64,000 nt of DNA from assembly GCF_019285735.1 (NCBI RefSeq), contig NZ_CP079107.1, positions 3,534,001-3,598,000 of the forward strand, in the 5' to 3' direction. The notes below the pieces were generated by a model. It searched no databases and was not told where the DNA came from. It saw only the letters and a program-made list of their open reading frames with translations. The DNA is from Paeniglutamicibacter sp. Y32M11 (GTDB taxonomy: Bacteria; Actinomycetota; Actinomycetes; Actinomycetales; Micrococcaceae). Of the stretch, positions 51,012-59,042 are shown in pieces. The position numbers and the translations under genes were made by a program. The first letter of the stretch is position 1. Every line of letters starts with the position of its first letter.

Positions 51012-52271
51012 GTGTCCAAGAAGAAAAAGCCGTCGACCACCGCAAAGTCGAAGGCTGGTCATCCTGCACGAAGTGCGGCTTCGGCAAAGATCGTGAGCAT
51101 CGATGAATTCCGGGCGCGCGCCGCGGGTGATGATCTCTCACCGCGCTTCATGAAGTGGCTGCGGGTTAACGCACCGTTGCTGGCAAACGACAAGACCTTG
51201 CCCACCTTGCAGACCTACCTCGAGCTGTACTCACAGGAGGTGGGCGATCAGGACTTCACCATCCAGCGATGGTCCTCGATGAAAAGCGCCATCTTGCGTT
51301 TTGCCGCCGAAATTGAAGATCGGGACTTCGAATACACCCTGCAAATCGTCATGGGTTACCTCCTTTTCCTGGGCGACAGCGGTCTGTGGAGCGGAACCGA
51401 CGAGCAGTTTGATCAGGCCCAAGAATTAGTACTTGAACTCCTCGACGTGCAGTCGGATGAGGACTTCGACGAGGGCATTTTTGAGGTGCCGGCGTTGACG
51501 TTCGACCAAAAGCGCGATGCTTTGCTCGCGCTGCCCTTGGCCAAACACCTGCAAGCATTCTTGGCCTGGTTTGGTTCCGCCCGCGACATCACCTCCACCG
51601 GAATACTGACCCGCAAGGACATTGAGGGCGCGGCAGCAGCACTTGGTATGAGGGCAATCGGCGTCAATTCCGCGCCCTCTCTGGTTGCGCCGGAGGCTGG
51701 CGAACCTGTGCGGGTCACCAGCGCTAAAGACCTCCCACGCCTGCATATGTTCTGGGACGCCCTGATCCAGGTGGGGATCATCAGCCTGAGTGCCAAGCGT
51801 GCCAGCGTCAACGATCTATTTGAGCACGATCCCCAGATCGACACGGATCAGCGGTGGATGCATCTGACCAAGGACATGGCGCTGGCCATCTACGAGGGGC
51901 TCATCGACGTCGAATTCGAGGATGAAGACGACGACGATCTTTCGGAGGAAGAATTCGAAGATCATGACGTGGTGGGTATGTGGATGAGCACGCTGCTGCT
52001 GGAAGCCGGGATGGACGAGGGGTACCCCGCCGATTCGCTGGAAAATGCGTTGTCAACCCTCGAAGGCAGCGATCAGAAAGACCTGCTGGTGGCCCGGGAG
52101 CTGTTGCATACCCTGGCGCAGGAAGGCCTCATTGAGACGGGCTCGCACTATCGGATTCCGCCGGTGTTGAAGAAGATCATTGCCCACGTCATCGCCGAAC
52201 CGTCCAGCGTCGAAGTTGACTACGAGGACGAGCTGGACGAAGACCTCGGCTACCTCGGCGCCACGAGCTAG
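51012..52271 (+). CDS. Unrecognised acidic protein
   Basis: I do not recognise this protein of about 419 residues. The N-terminus is Lys/Ala/Ser-rich (SKKKKPSTTAKSKAGHPARSAASAK). A long helical, soluble region follows with repeated short helices (FMKWLRVNAPLLAND ... LEHDPQIDTDQRWMHLTK-like segments). An acidic run FEDEDDDDLSEEEFEDHD lies near residue 300, and a second acidic stretch closes the protein. There are no membrane segments or signal peptide. The basic head and acidic tail resemble nucleic-acid- or protein-binding adaptors, but no function is assigned. The GTG at 51012 is chosen because the sequence further upstream has no coding character. It is monocistronic, followed by a G-rich repeat and strong hairpin. 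Confidence 0.75.
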   Translation: MSKKKKPSTTAKSKAGHPARSAASAKIVSIDEFRARAAGDDLSPRFMKWLRVNAPLLANDKTLPTLQTYLELYSQEVGDQDFTIQRWSSMKSAILRFAAEIEDRDFEYTLQIVMGYLLFLGDSGLWSGTDEQFDQAQELVLELLDVQSDEDFDEGIFEVPALTFDQKRDALLALPLAKHLQAFLAWFGSARDITSTGILTRKDIEGAAAALGMRAIGVNSAPSLVAPEAGEPVRVTSAKDLPRLHMFWDALIQVGIISLSAKRASVNDLFEHDPQIDTDQRWMHLTKDMALAIYEGLIDVEFEDEDDDDLSEEEFEDHDVVGMWMSTLLLEAGMDEGYPADSLENALSTLEGSDQKDLLVARELLHTLAQEGLIETGSHYRIPPVLKKIIAHVIAEPSSVEVDYEDELDEDLGYLGATS

Positions 52272-52321
52272 ACCCCGACCCCGACCCCGGCCCCGGCCCC
52301 GGCCCCGGCCCCGGCCCCGGC
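52272..52321. repeat. GGGGCC-type hexanucleotide repeat (C-rich on + strand)
   Basis: About 50 bp directly after the stop codon consist of two CCCCGA units followed by about six CCCCGG units. The - strand reads as successive GGGG tracts separated by CC, able to form a G-quadruplex. The tract lies between two convergent genes, just before the 48-nt hairpin. Confidence 0.92.
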
Positions 52322-52329
52322 AGTAAAAT

Positions 52330-52377
52330 AGAGAGCTTCGGTTCTCCACACCATGGTGTGGGGAACCGAAGCTCTCT
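52330..52377. terminator. Near-perfect 48-nt hairpin between convergent genes
   Basis: The outer arms AGAGAGCTTCGGTTC and GAACCGAAGCTCTCT enclose the 16-nt palindrome CCACACCATGGTGTGG, with only one T-G pair off. It lies between the acidic-protein gene and marR and would stop transcription from both sides. Confidence 0.88.
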
Positions 52378-52392
52378 GTGGTTCTGGAACCG

Positions 52393-52845
52393 TTACGCTT
52401 CGACTCGCGTTCCGGCGTCCACCGCGGTGACGAGGTCTTGAAGTTCGGGAACCTTTGCGGCATTTTCCAGCGCTTGGCGCAGCACCGCATCATGCGTCGG
52501 ATGCGCCTCGGCGAGCAGGGCCTCCCCCGCGGAGGTGAGCTCCGTATAGATTCCGCGTCGGTCATCCATACACAGAATGCGGGTCAGGAGCGCTCGGTCT
52601 TCAAGCCGGGTCACCAAGCGCGTGGTGGCACTGCTCGACAGGGCGCCGGCACGGGCCAACTGCGCCATGCGCATGTGCCATCCATCCTGGCGACTGAGGG
52701 CATCAAGCACGGTGAACTCAACTACCGACAGCCCATGCTGAGCCTGCAGCGCGCGTTCGAGTTCGCCCTCAATAAGATTGTGCAGCGCGGCCAGTGTCCG
52801 CCAGCCCTGCGCGCGGATCTGCACGGCATCGTCCTTGATCCCCAT
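52393..52845 (-). CDS. MarR-family transcriptional regulator
   Basis: The 150-residue regulator has the MarR winged helix: LSVVEFTVLDALSRQDGWHMRMAQLARAGALSSSATTRLVTRLEDRALLTR with the basic wing MDDRRGIYTELTSAGEALL. The flanking helices form the dimer interface. The ATG at 52845 has GGAGGAG 9 nt upstream. It is divergent from an MFS exporter gene, and the gap carries a 9-bp inverted repeat that is the likely operator. Ligand-induced derepression of the exporter and the following reductase is the expected logic. Confidence 0.93.
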   Translation of the reverse strand: MGIKDDAVQIRAQGWRTLAALHNLIEGELERALQAQHGLSVVEFTVLDALSRQDGWHMRMAQLARAGALSSSATTRLVTRLEDRALLTRILCMDDRRGIYTELTSAGEALLAEAHPTHDAVLRQALENAAKVPELQDLVTAVDAGTRVEA

Positions 52846-52899
52846 GGTGATACTCCTCCGTTTTGGTAGTCCCAGCATAGCACCTTGCGCCGATATAGC

Positions 52900-52937
52900 G
52901 CGTGTGCAATCATTGCGTAAGCAACTAATGCACACGC
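52900..52937. promoter_or_regulatory. Probable MarR operator
   Basis: GCGTGTGCA and TGCACACGC form a perfect inverted repeat with a 20-nt spacer. The spacer itself contains TTGC-GTAA-GCAA, a second dyad with nearly the same centre. It lies in the 156-bp gap between the divergent marR and MFS genes. Confidence 0.65.
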
Positions 52938-53001
52938 AACGATTTGCTGCCAAGGAATCCTGAGGCAGCAAATTTCAGCCCTCACACAACGAAGGTTCAC
53001 C

Positions 53002-54195
53002 ATGCCAGCAGCACTTTATGCCCTCGCCTTGGGCGGATTCGGAATCGGTCTCACCGAATTCGTCATCATGGGCCTCCTCCCCGAGGTAGCCGCCGATTTC
53101 GGGGTTTCCGAAACCGTTGCCGGGTACCTCATCTCCGGTTATGCCATCGCGGTGGCCATCGGCGCCATCATCTTCACCGCCGTACTCAGCCGGCTCGACC
53201 GCAAAAAGTCACTGCTGTTTTTGATGGTGCTCTTCATCATCGGGAACCTGCTCAGCGCGACCGGCCCCAGTTATGAACTGGTCATGGTGGGACGCATCAT
53301 CGCCGCCCTCTGTCATGGCGCCTTCTTCGGCATCGGATCGGTAGTTGCCGCAGACCTCGTAGCACCCAACAAGCGTGCCGGTGCCATTGCCTTTATGTTT
53401 GCCGGGCTGACCATCGCCAATGTATTGGGCGTTCCCTTCGGAACCCTACTGGGCCAGGCCACCGGCTGGCGCTCAACCTTCTGGGCCATCACCGCCATCG
53501 GCGTCATTGCCTTCATCGGCATCCTGGTGATGGTTCCGAATAATCTTCCCCGCTCCGGCAGCAAGGGAATCCTCTCCGAGTTCGGCATCTTCGCCAACCC
53601 ACAGGTCTGGCTCTCGATGTTCATCACCATCCTCGGTTACGGCGGCATGTTCGGGGCCTTCACCTACATCGCTTTCACCCTGACCGGAGTCAGCGGCTTC
53701 GCCTCCAGCACCGTTCCCTGGCTTCTGGTGCTCTTCGGTGTTGGACTCTTCGCTGGCAACATCGTCGGCGGCAAGGCAGCGGATAAGAACCTGCCCAAAA
53801 CGCTCATCACGCTGCTGATCATCCTCACGCTGATCCTCATAGGCTTCGCCCTGACGGCCAGCAACCAGATCGCCACCATCGCGGCACTGGTCCTGATGGG
53901 TGGATTCGGCTTTGCCACGGTTCCGGGCATGCAAATGCGCATCATGAACCACGCCGAGCACGCCCCCACCCTCGCCTCGGGCGCCAACATTGCCGCCTTT
54001 AATATTGGCAACGCGCTCGGTGCCTGGATCGGTGGACTGACCATCGCCGCCGGCCTGGGTTACACCTCCCCCCTGTGGGCAGGAGCGGTGATCACCCTCG
54101 CGGGGTTGGCCGTCTTGCTCATCGCCACCCGCGTCCGCGGCGGCGAATACGCGACGGTCAGCGCCAAAACTCTCGCCCCTCTCGGCACCCACTAA
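53002..54195 (+). CDS. MFS exporter, DHA1 family (AraJ/chloramphenicol-efflux-like)
   Basis: This 397-residue protein has 12 membrane helices. It carries the DHA1 motifs GLTEFVIMGLLPEVAADFGVSETVAGYLISGYAIAVAIGA, the loop LSRLDRKKSLL and GRIIAALCHGAFFGIGSVVAADLVAP. The AraJ/Cml subgroup effluxes sugars, chloramphenicol and other small molecules. It is divergent from marR and precedes the aldo/keto reductase by 51 bp containing an 11-bp tandem repeat. It probably forms an inducible efflux/detoxification unit with them. Confidence 0.92.
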   Translation: MPAALYALALGGFGIGLTEFVIMGLLPEVAADFGVSETVAGYLISGYAIAVAIGAIIFTAVLSRLDRKKSLLFLMVLFIIGNLLSATGPSYELVMVGRIIAALCHGAFFGIGSVVAADLVAPNKRAGAIAFMFAGLTIANVLGVPFGTLLGQATGWRSTFWAITAIGVIAFIGILVMVPNNLPRSGSKGILSEFGIFANPQVWLSMFITILGYGGMFGAFTYIAFTLTGVSGFASSTVPWLLVLFGVGLFAGNIVGGKAADKNLPKTLITLLIILTLILIGFALTASNQIATIAALVLMGGFGFATVPGMQMRIMNHAEHAPTLASGANIAAFNIGNALGAWIGGLTIAAGLGYTSPLWAGAVITLAGLAVLLIATRVRGGEYATVSAKTLAPLGTH

Positions 54196-54223
54196 CCACC
54201 CACTAACCACCCACTAACCACCC
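54191..54223 (+). repeat. Three tandem copies of an 11-bp unit at the MFS stop codon
   Basis: ACTAACCACCC is repeated three times without change. The first copy holds the TAA stop codon of the MFS gene and a partial fourth unit (CACCCA) follows, ending just before the reductase ribosome-binding site AAGGAGATTT. Confidence 0.95.
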
Positions 54224-54246
54224 ATCATCCAAGGAGATTTATCCTC

Positions 54247-55086
54247 ATGAGTACAGCAACGAACACCATCCCCACCATCACCCTCAACGACTCAAACACC
54301 ATGCCGCGTTTGGGCTACGGCGTCTTCCAGGTTCCGGATGCCGAGACCACCGCGGCCGTTGAAACGGCACTGGAGACCGGCTACCGCAGCATCGATACCG
54401 CCGCCATCTACGGCAACGAGGCAGGCGTCGGCCGAGCCCTGGCCAGCTCCGGGATTAAGCGTGAGGAACTCTTTGTCACTACCAAACTGTGGATCGCCGA
54501 CCTGGGCCGGACCTCGGTCCACGATGCCATGAATGCCAGCCTGGAGAAGCTGGGTCTGGATCAGGTAGATCTCTACCTGATTCACTGGCCGGGTACCGAT
54601 ACCGCTGCCTACCTCGAGTCCTGGCAGGCACTGGAAGAACTTCGCTCCGCGGGTCTGACCCGCTCCATCGGCGTCTCAAATTTCCTGCCAGCACAGCTGG
54701 AAAACATCATCGGGCTTGGCGGTGCCATCCCCGCGGTCAACCAGGTGGAGCTGCACCCGTTCCTGCAGAACCGCGAAACCACCGCGGTGAACCGCGCCCA
54801 CGGCATAGTCACCGAGGCCTGGAGCCCACTGGCCCAGGGTGCGGTCTTGAATGATCCGGCCGTGCTGGCCGCATCCGAGGCCCATGGCGTCACCCCGGCA
54901 CAGGTGGTCCTTCGCTGGCACCTGCAGCGGGGCAACGTGGTCATCCCGAAGTCCGTCACCGCTTCCCGCATGGCCTCCAATCTGGATGTCTTCGGGTTCG
55001 ACCTGGACGCCGGCCAGATTGCGGCACTGGATCTGCTCGAGCGCGACGGACGCACCGGACCGTTCCCGGGTACGTTCAACGGCTAA
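54247..55086 (+). CDS. Aldo/keto reductase (2,5-diketo-D-gluconate reductase type)
   Basis: The 279-residue NADPH-dependent reductase has the complete catalytic tetrad: D50 (RSIDTAAIYGNE), Y55, K80 (FVTTKLW) and H113 (LYLIHWPG). It has the family tail IPKSVTASRMASNLDVFGFDLD for NADPH binding. It has the length of the AKR5C group. A strong AAGGAG precedes the ATG. Its position behind a MarR-linked exporter suggests detoxification of reactive aldehydes or ketones. A terminator hairpin follows. Confidence 0.94.
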   Translation: MSTATNTIPTITLNDSNTMPRLGYGVFQVPDAETTAAVETALETGYRSIDTAAIYGNEAGVGRALASSGIKREELFVTTKLWIADLGRTSVHDAMNASLEKLGLDQVDLYLIHWPGTDTAAYLESWQALEELRSAGLTRSIGVSNFLPAQLENIIGLGGAIPAVNQVELHPFLQNRETTAVNRAHGIVTEAWSPLAQGAVLNDPAVLAASEAHGVTPAQVVLRWHLQRGNVVIPKSVTASRMASNLDVFGFDLDAGQIAALDLLERDGRTGPFPGTFNG

Positions 55087-55118
55087 TACGCCCTCATCGC
55101 CTCCTGGCGGACAAACAA

Positions 55119-55166
55119 ATGCCACCGCGGTTAACACGTTGGGACGCGTGTTAACTTCGGTGGCAT
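55119..55166. terminator. Hairpin between reductase and KgtP-like genes
   Basis: Two 20-nt arms (ATGCCACCGCGGTTAACACG / CGTGTTAACTTCGGTGGCAT) with two mismatches and an 8-nt loop separate two convergent genes. Confidence 0.85.
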
Positions 55167-55200
55167 GGTGTTCGGGAGTTACCCGGGAACAACGGTGAAG

Positions 55201-56673
55201 CTAGACGTTAACAACGTCCTTCTTTTCGTCGTCCAGGTCCTTGCGCTCCGGCACAGTTGATTCAGCATTCTGCTTTTCAACCGCGCCCTTCCAGGCATGG
55301 CCCTGTTCATCATCTAGGTGCGTGGTCTTCTTGTTCTTCAGCGCGAAGATGTAGACCAGCAGCGAAATGCCGATGGCCACGGTGACATAGGTGAAGAACA
55401 GATCAATGCGATCGGCCTTCTGCAATGCCGCGCCGATCAGCGGGACGGTTCCGCCGAAGAGCGAGTTCGCGATGGCGTAGCCCAGGCCCACGCCCAGGGC
55501 GCGGATGGAGGCCGGGAACAGTTCCGACTTCACCAGGGCATTGATCGAGGTGTAACCACCAACGATGACCAGACCACCCATCATCAGCACGAAGGCCAAT
55601 ACCGGGTTCTGCGTCTTGGCCAGCAGCGACAGCAACGGCCAGGTGAACAGGACACCGGTGATGCCGAACCAAAGCAGCAACGGCTTGCGCCCGACCTTGT
55701 CGGAGATGATGCCGTAAACCGGCTGCAGCAGCATGAAGATGAACAGCGCCCAGAAGTTGATGACCGAGGTCTGGGTTTTTTCGATGCCGGAGGTATCGTT
55801 CATGAACTTCAGGATGAAGTTGGTGTACGTGTAGAAGGCCACGGTGCCGCCCAGGGTGATGCCGATGCAGATCAGCAGCGGCCTCCAGTACTGGGTGAAC
55901 AGCAGCTTCATGGTGCCCGGCTGAGCTTCGCCCGCGACGGCAGGCTTCTTGGCCGCCGCAACCTGCTCGGCGGAGAGGGTTTCTTCCATGGTGCGGCGCA
56001 GCCACATGACCACCAGGGCCGCGACGCCGCCGATGGCAAACGGAATACGCCAGCCCCACGCGGTCAGCGTTTCGTGGCTCATGGTGTTCTGCAGGATGAC
56101 CAGCACCAGCAGGGCCAGCATCTGGCCGCCGATCAGGGTCACATACTGGAAGGAGGAGAAGAAGCCGCGACGCTTGGAGGTCGCCGCCTCTGACATGTAG
56201 GTGGCGCTGGTGCCGTATTCGCCGCCCACGGAGAAGCCCTGCAACAGGCGAACGAAGACCAACAGCACCATGGCCCACATGCCGATGGCTTCCTGGGTCG
56301 GCAGCAACGCAATGGCGAAGGAACCGGCACTCATCAAGGTCACCGACAGCGTCAGCGCGGCCTTGCGGCCGTGGCGATCCGCATAGCGGCCGAAGAACCA
56401 GGCACCCACCGGGCGCATCAGGAACGAGGTCGCGAAGACGGCCATGGCTTCGAGCCCGGCCTGCAGCTCATTGGTCGAGTTGAAGAAGTGCGACTGGAAG
56501 TACGCGGCAAAAACCGTGTACACGTAGAGGTCAAACCACTCCACGAGGTTTCCTGCCGAGCCCTTGAGGATGTTACTCACGGCGCGACGAGTCGCGGCGG
56601 CCTCAACGGGGTCTTTAACGCGAGCGCCGGGACGCGGCGCCTTCTTCATGTTATCCACGGCAGCTTGGCCCAT
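55201..56673 (-). CDS. MHS-family transporter, alpha-ketoglutarate permease-like
   Basis: This 490-residue, 12-segment proton symporter has the MHS/KgtP pattern NILKGSAGNLVEWFDLYVYTVFAAYFQSHFF, the motif GAWFFGRYADRHGRKAALTLSV and LLQGFSVGGEYGTSATYMSEAA. The cytoplasmic tail is long and charged. The ribosome-binding site AGGAGGAGG precedes the ATG. KgtP relatives take up 2-oxoglutarate or related di/tricarboxylates. It is divergent from a two-component system with its own TAXI binding protein, which probably controls it. Confidence 0.92.
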   Translation of the reverse strand: MGQAAVDNMKKAPRPGARVKDPVEAAATRRAVSNILKGSAGNLVEWFDLYVYTVFAAYFQSHFFNSTNELQAGLEAMAVFATSFLMRPVGAWFFGRYADRHGRKAALTLSVTLMSAGSFAIALLPTQEAIGMWAMVLLVFVRLLQGFSVGGEYGTSATYMSEAATSKRRGFFSSFQYVTLIGGQMLALLVLVILQNTMSHETLTAWGWRIPFAIGGVAALVVMWLRRTMEETLSAEQVAAAKKPAVAGEAQPGTMKLLFTQYWRPLLICIGITLGGTVAFYTYTNFILKFMNDTSGIEKTQTSVINFWALFIFMLLQPVYGIISDKVGRKPLLLWFGITGVLFTWPLLSLLAKTQNPVLAFVLMMGGLVIVGGYTSINALVKSELFPASIRALGVGLGYAIANSLFGGTVPLIGAALQKADRIDLFFTYVTVAIGISLLVYIFALKNKKTTHLDDEQGHAWKGAVEKQNAESTVPERKDLDDEKKDVVNV

Positions 56674-56764
56674 GGGGTGTTCCTCCTCCTACGTTGGCGG
56701 CTCCCATATACGACTGGGGCCTCAACCAAGGTAATCGTGAGACACGTTACAACCAACGTGGGAA

Positions 56765-56792
56765 GCAATTCCTAACACTTCCTTAGGATTGC
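56765..56792. promoter_or_regulatory. Dyad in the KgtP-like / response regulator promoter
   Basis: GCAATTCCTAA and TTAGGATTGC form an inverted repeat with one bulged base and a 7-nt spacer. It lies in the 270-bp gap between the divergent transporter and response-regulator genes. It is a candidate binding site for the downstream OmpR-type regulator. Confidence 0.45.
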
Positions 56793-56943
56793 TCCCGAGG
56801 CTTTCCCCGAGATTCCGGGACCTAAGCTCAAGGGGCATCCAACGCGCAGAAATGATACCCTCCAAGACGGGCACCATACCCAATCTTGACCACTGACCAC
56901 CACTTTTTTACGACTTACTGCACCAGAGGCGAGGGACCGGAGA

Positions 56944-57612
56944 ATGGACGTACTCATCGTAGAGGACGACGATTCCATGGCCGCTGCCCTCCTTGCGGCG
57001 GTCAAATCCACCGGCCATGGTGCCACCCGTGTGGCCCGCGGCTCCGATGCCCTGCTCATCCACCGGGACTTCGATGTGATCCTGCTGGATCTGGGGCTCC
57101 CGGACATGGACGGCTTGGACGTGCTGCGCAAGTTGCGTCAGGTCACCGACTCTCCCGTGCTGATCCTCACCGCCCGTGATGATGAACGCAGCGTGGTCCT
57201 GGGCCTGCGCTCGGGCGCCGATGATTACCTGATCAAGCCGGTGAAACTTGTTGAGCTATTGGCCCGCATCGAGGCCGTCACCCGCCGCACCAACCGCTCC
57301 GGCGGAACGAAGTCCACCCACATCACCCTGGGCGAGCTCTCCATCGATCTGGATCGTCGCGTGGTGGTTCTTGCCGCTCGCGAGGTGTCGCTCACTCCCA
57401 CCGAGTTCGACCTGCTCGCGCTGCTGGCTAAAAACGCCGGATCCGTGGTGACCCGGGAACAAATCCTCGATTCGCTCTGGGGAGATGCCTTTATGGCCTC
57501 CTCACGTTCCTTGGATGTGCACCTGACCGCTCTGCGCTCCAAGCTGGCCCTACCCGGCTTCATCGTTAATGTCCGCGGCGTCGGATACCGGGTCGAAGCC
57601 GACCCGAGGTGA
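56944..57612 (+). CDS. Response regulator, OmpR/TctD type
   Basis: The 222-residue protein has a receiver domain with acidic pocket EDDD (7-10), phospho-aspartate D49 (VILLDLGLPDMDG) and lysine in DDYLIKPVK. A winged-helix DNA-binding domain follows (VSLTPTEFDLLALLAKNAGSVVTREQILDSLWGD). It overlaps the kinase gene by 4 bp (GTGA). With the kinase and TAXI protein it resembles tricarboxylate-sensing TctDE systems, and the divergent KgtP-like gene is the likely target. Confidence 0.94.
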   Translation: MDVLIVEDDDSMAAALLAAVKSTGHGATRVARGSDALLIHRDFDVILLDLGLPDMDGLDVLRKLRQVTDSPVLILTARDDERSVVLGLRSGADDYLIKPVKLVELLARIEAVTRRTNRSGGTKSTHITLGELSIDLDRRVVVLAAREVSLTPTEFDLLALLAKNAGSVVTREQILDSLWGDAFMASSRSLDVHLTALRSKLALPGFIVNVRGVGYRVEADPR

Positions 57613-59042
57613 AGCTAAGAGTACTGGGGGTGCTCAGTGTGCTGGTCGTGGCCCTGGTACTGCTGGTCTCCAACGTGATCCTCTCCTCGGCGGGCCGCGA
57701 GCTCACCGCGCAGCTGCAGATCAGCCGGGTCGCCTCGCTCAATCGCATCGCCCAGCTCGCCTATGATGCCGCGTCCGAAGGCGAAACCGCGGTACTCAAG
57801 CGAGATATGGACACCTACTCCGGGCTCTACGGCGAGGCTCTGGTGGTACGCATGCAGACCCAAACCCTGGTTTCCGGCTCCGTGGACCCGCAACGTGCGG
57901 ATATCCGTGATGCGCTGGCGCGGGCATCGCTGAATCTCTCGGACACCACGCTGCGACCGCTCAGCCCCTTTGGTACCGAGGCTCAGGTGATCTCCAGATC
58001 CTTCGGCAGCGCCAGCCAAGTCCTTGGTGCGGTGGTCATGGACGTAAATGTGGACGCTGCCCGGGAGAAGCTGCGACTACGCTGGCTGAGCACCGGTGCC
58101 GCTGCCACCCTGCTGGCCATCGTTTTGTTGCTGACAGCGGGCCGGGTGACCGGCTGGGTGCTCCGCCCGGTCCAGCGTCTGGGCATGGCGGTGCGCGAAC
58201 TCAAGGAGACGGGACACAGCTCCAAGGTTCCGGAGGCCGGACCGCCGGAGCTGCGCGAACTCTCGCGCTCCTTCACCGAGATGGCCACGACCCTCGGTGA
58301 GCTCATCGATTCCCAGCGCCAGCTGATTGCCGACACCTCTCACCACCTGCGTAATCCCATTGGCGCGCTGCGACTACGGGTGGATCTATTGCAGCTCGAA
58401 CTCAAGGACGCACGGGCACGGGCCGCCGGGGACGGGGTGCTCGCCGAACTTGAACGCGTCGAAGAGATCTTGGATTCGGTACTGAAATTGGCGGTGGCAG
58501 AGCACCGAGCATATGAAGATTCACTCGGCACCAAAAACGTCGAGGGAGCAGCGGCCATCGACACCCACGTGGATCCCTCGGTGGTCCTGGGTGAGGAAGT
58601 GGAGCGGGCACAACCCGCGGCCCTTGCGGCCGGGTGCATCCTGCACCTTGTTACCCCGGAGGACCAGGGACGCGAGCTCAAGTGCAACAGAATTGAGCTG
58701 GCTCAGATGATCGGCGAGCTACTGAACAACGCGATCAAATACGCCCCCGGAGCCGTCATCACCGCAGCCCTGCGTATCGCGCCGGGTAACACGATCATCG
58801 AGATCACGGATGCTGGCCCGGGACTGAGCACCGCGCAATTGGCGAACGCGACCACACGCTTCTGGAGGGCAGAGCAACATTCCAAGATTCGTGGCACGGG
58901 CATGGGGATGACCATCGTGGAGAAACTCGCCACCGCCAACGCCGCACGGCTTAACCTCAGGCCCAATGAACCCCACGGACTGCGCGCCAGCCTTACCTTT
59001 GTCATCCCACCGGGTCCGGAAGAAACGGAGCACCGCTCATGA
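57609..59042 (+). CDS. Sensor histidine kinase (TctE-like)
   Basis: The 477-residue membrane kinase has an N-terminal helix, an extracytoplasmic domain of about 120 residues and a second helix. A HAMP linker and a HisKA domain follow, with the phospho-histidine H245 in SHHLRNPIGALRLRV. The HATPase carries the N box ELLNNAIKYAPGA, ITDAGPGLS and GTGMGMTIVEKL. The start is a GTG overlapping the regulator stop codon. The extracellular domain could contact the TAXI protein encoded next. Confidence 0.93.
   Translation: MKLRVLGVLSVLVVALVLLVSNVILSSAGRELTAQLQISRVASLNRIAQLAYDAASEGETAVLKRDMDTYSGLYGEALVVRMQTQTLVSGSVDPQRADIRDALARASLNLSDTTLRPLSPFGTEAQVISRSFGSASQVLGAVVMDVNVDAAREKLRLRWLSTGAAATLLAIVLLLTAGRVTGWVLRPVQRLGMAVRELKETGHSSKVPEAGPPELRELSRSFTEMATTLGELIDSQRQLIADTSHHLRNPIGALRLRVDLLQLELKDARARAAGDGVLAELERVEEILDSVLKLAVAEHRAYEDSLGTKNVEGAAAIDTHVDPSVVLGEEVERAQPAALAAGCILHLVTPEDQGRELKCNRIELAQMIGELLNNAIKYAPGAVITAALRIAPGNTIIEITDAGPGLSTAQLANATTRFWRAEQHSKIRGTGMGMTIVEKLATANAARLNLRPNEPHGLRASLTFVIPPGPEETEHRS

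Noticed and set aside
54191-54223. Possible CRISPR or attachment-site repeat
   Set aside because: The unit is 11 bp and directly tandem without spacers, so it is a simple repeat.
55318-56193. + strand frame of 291 codons opposite the KgtP-like gene
   Set aside because: Gln/Asp/His/Gly-rich composition is the usual antisense pattern of a membrane-protein gene.
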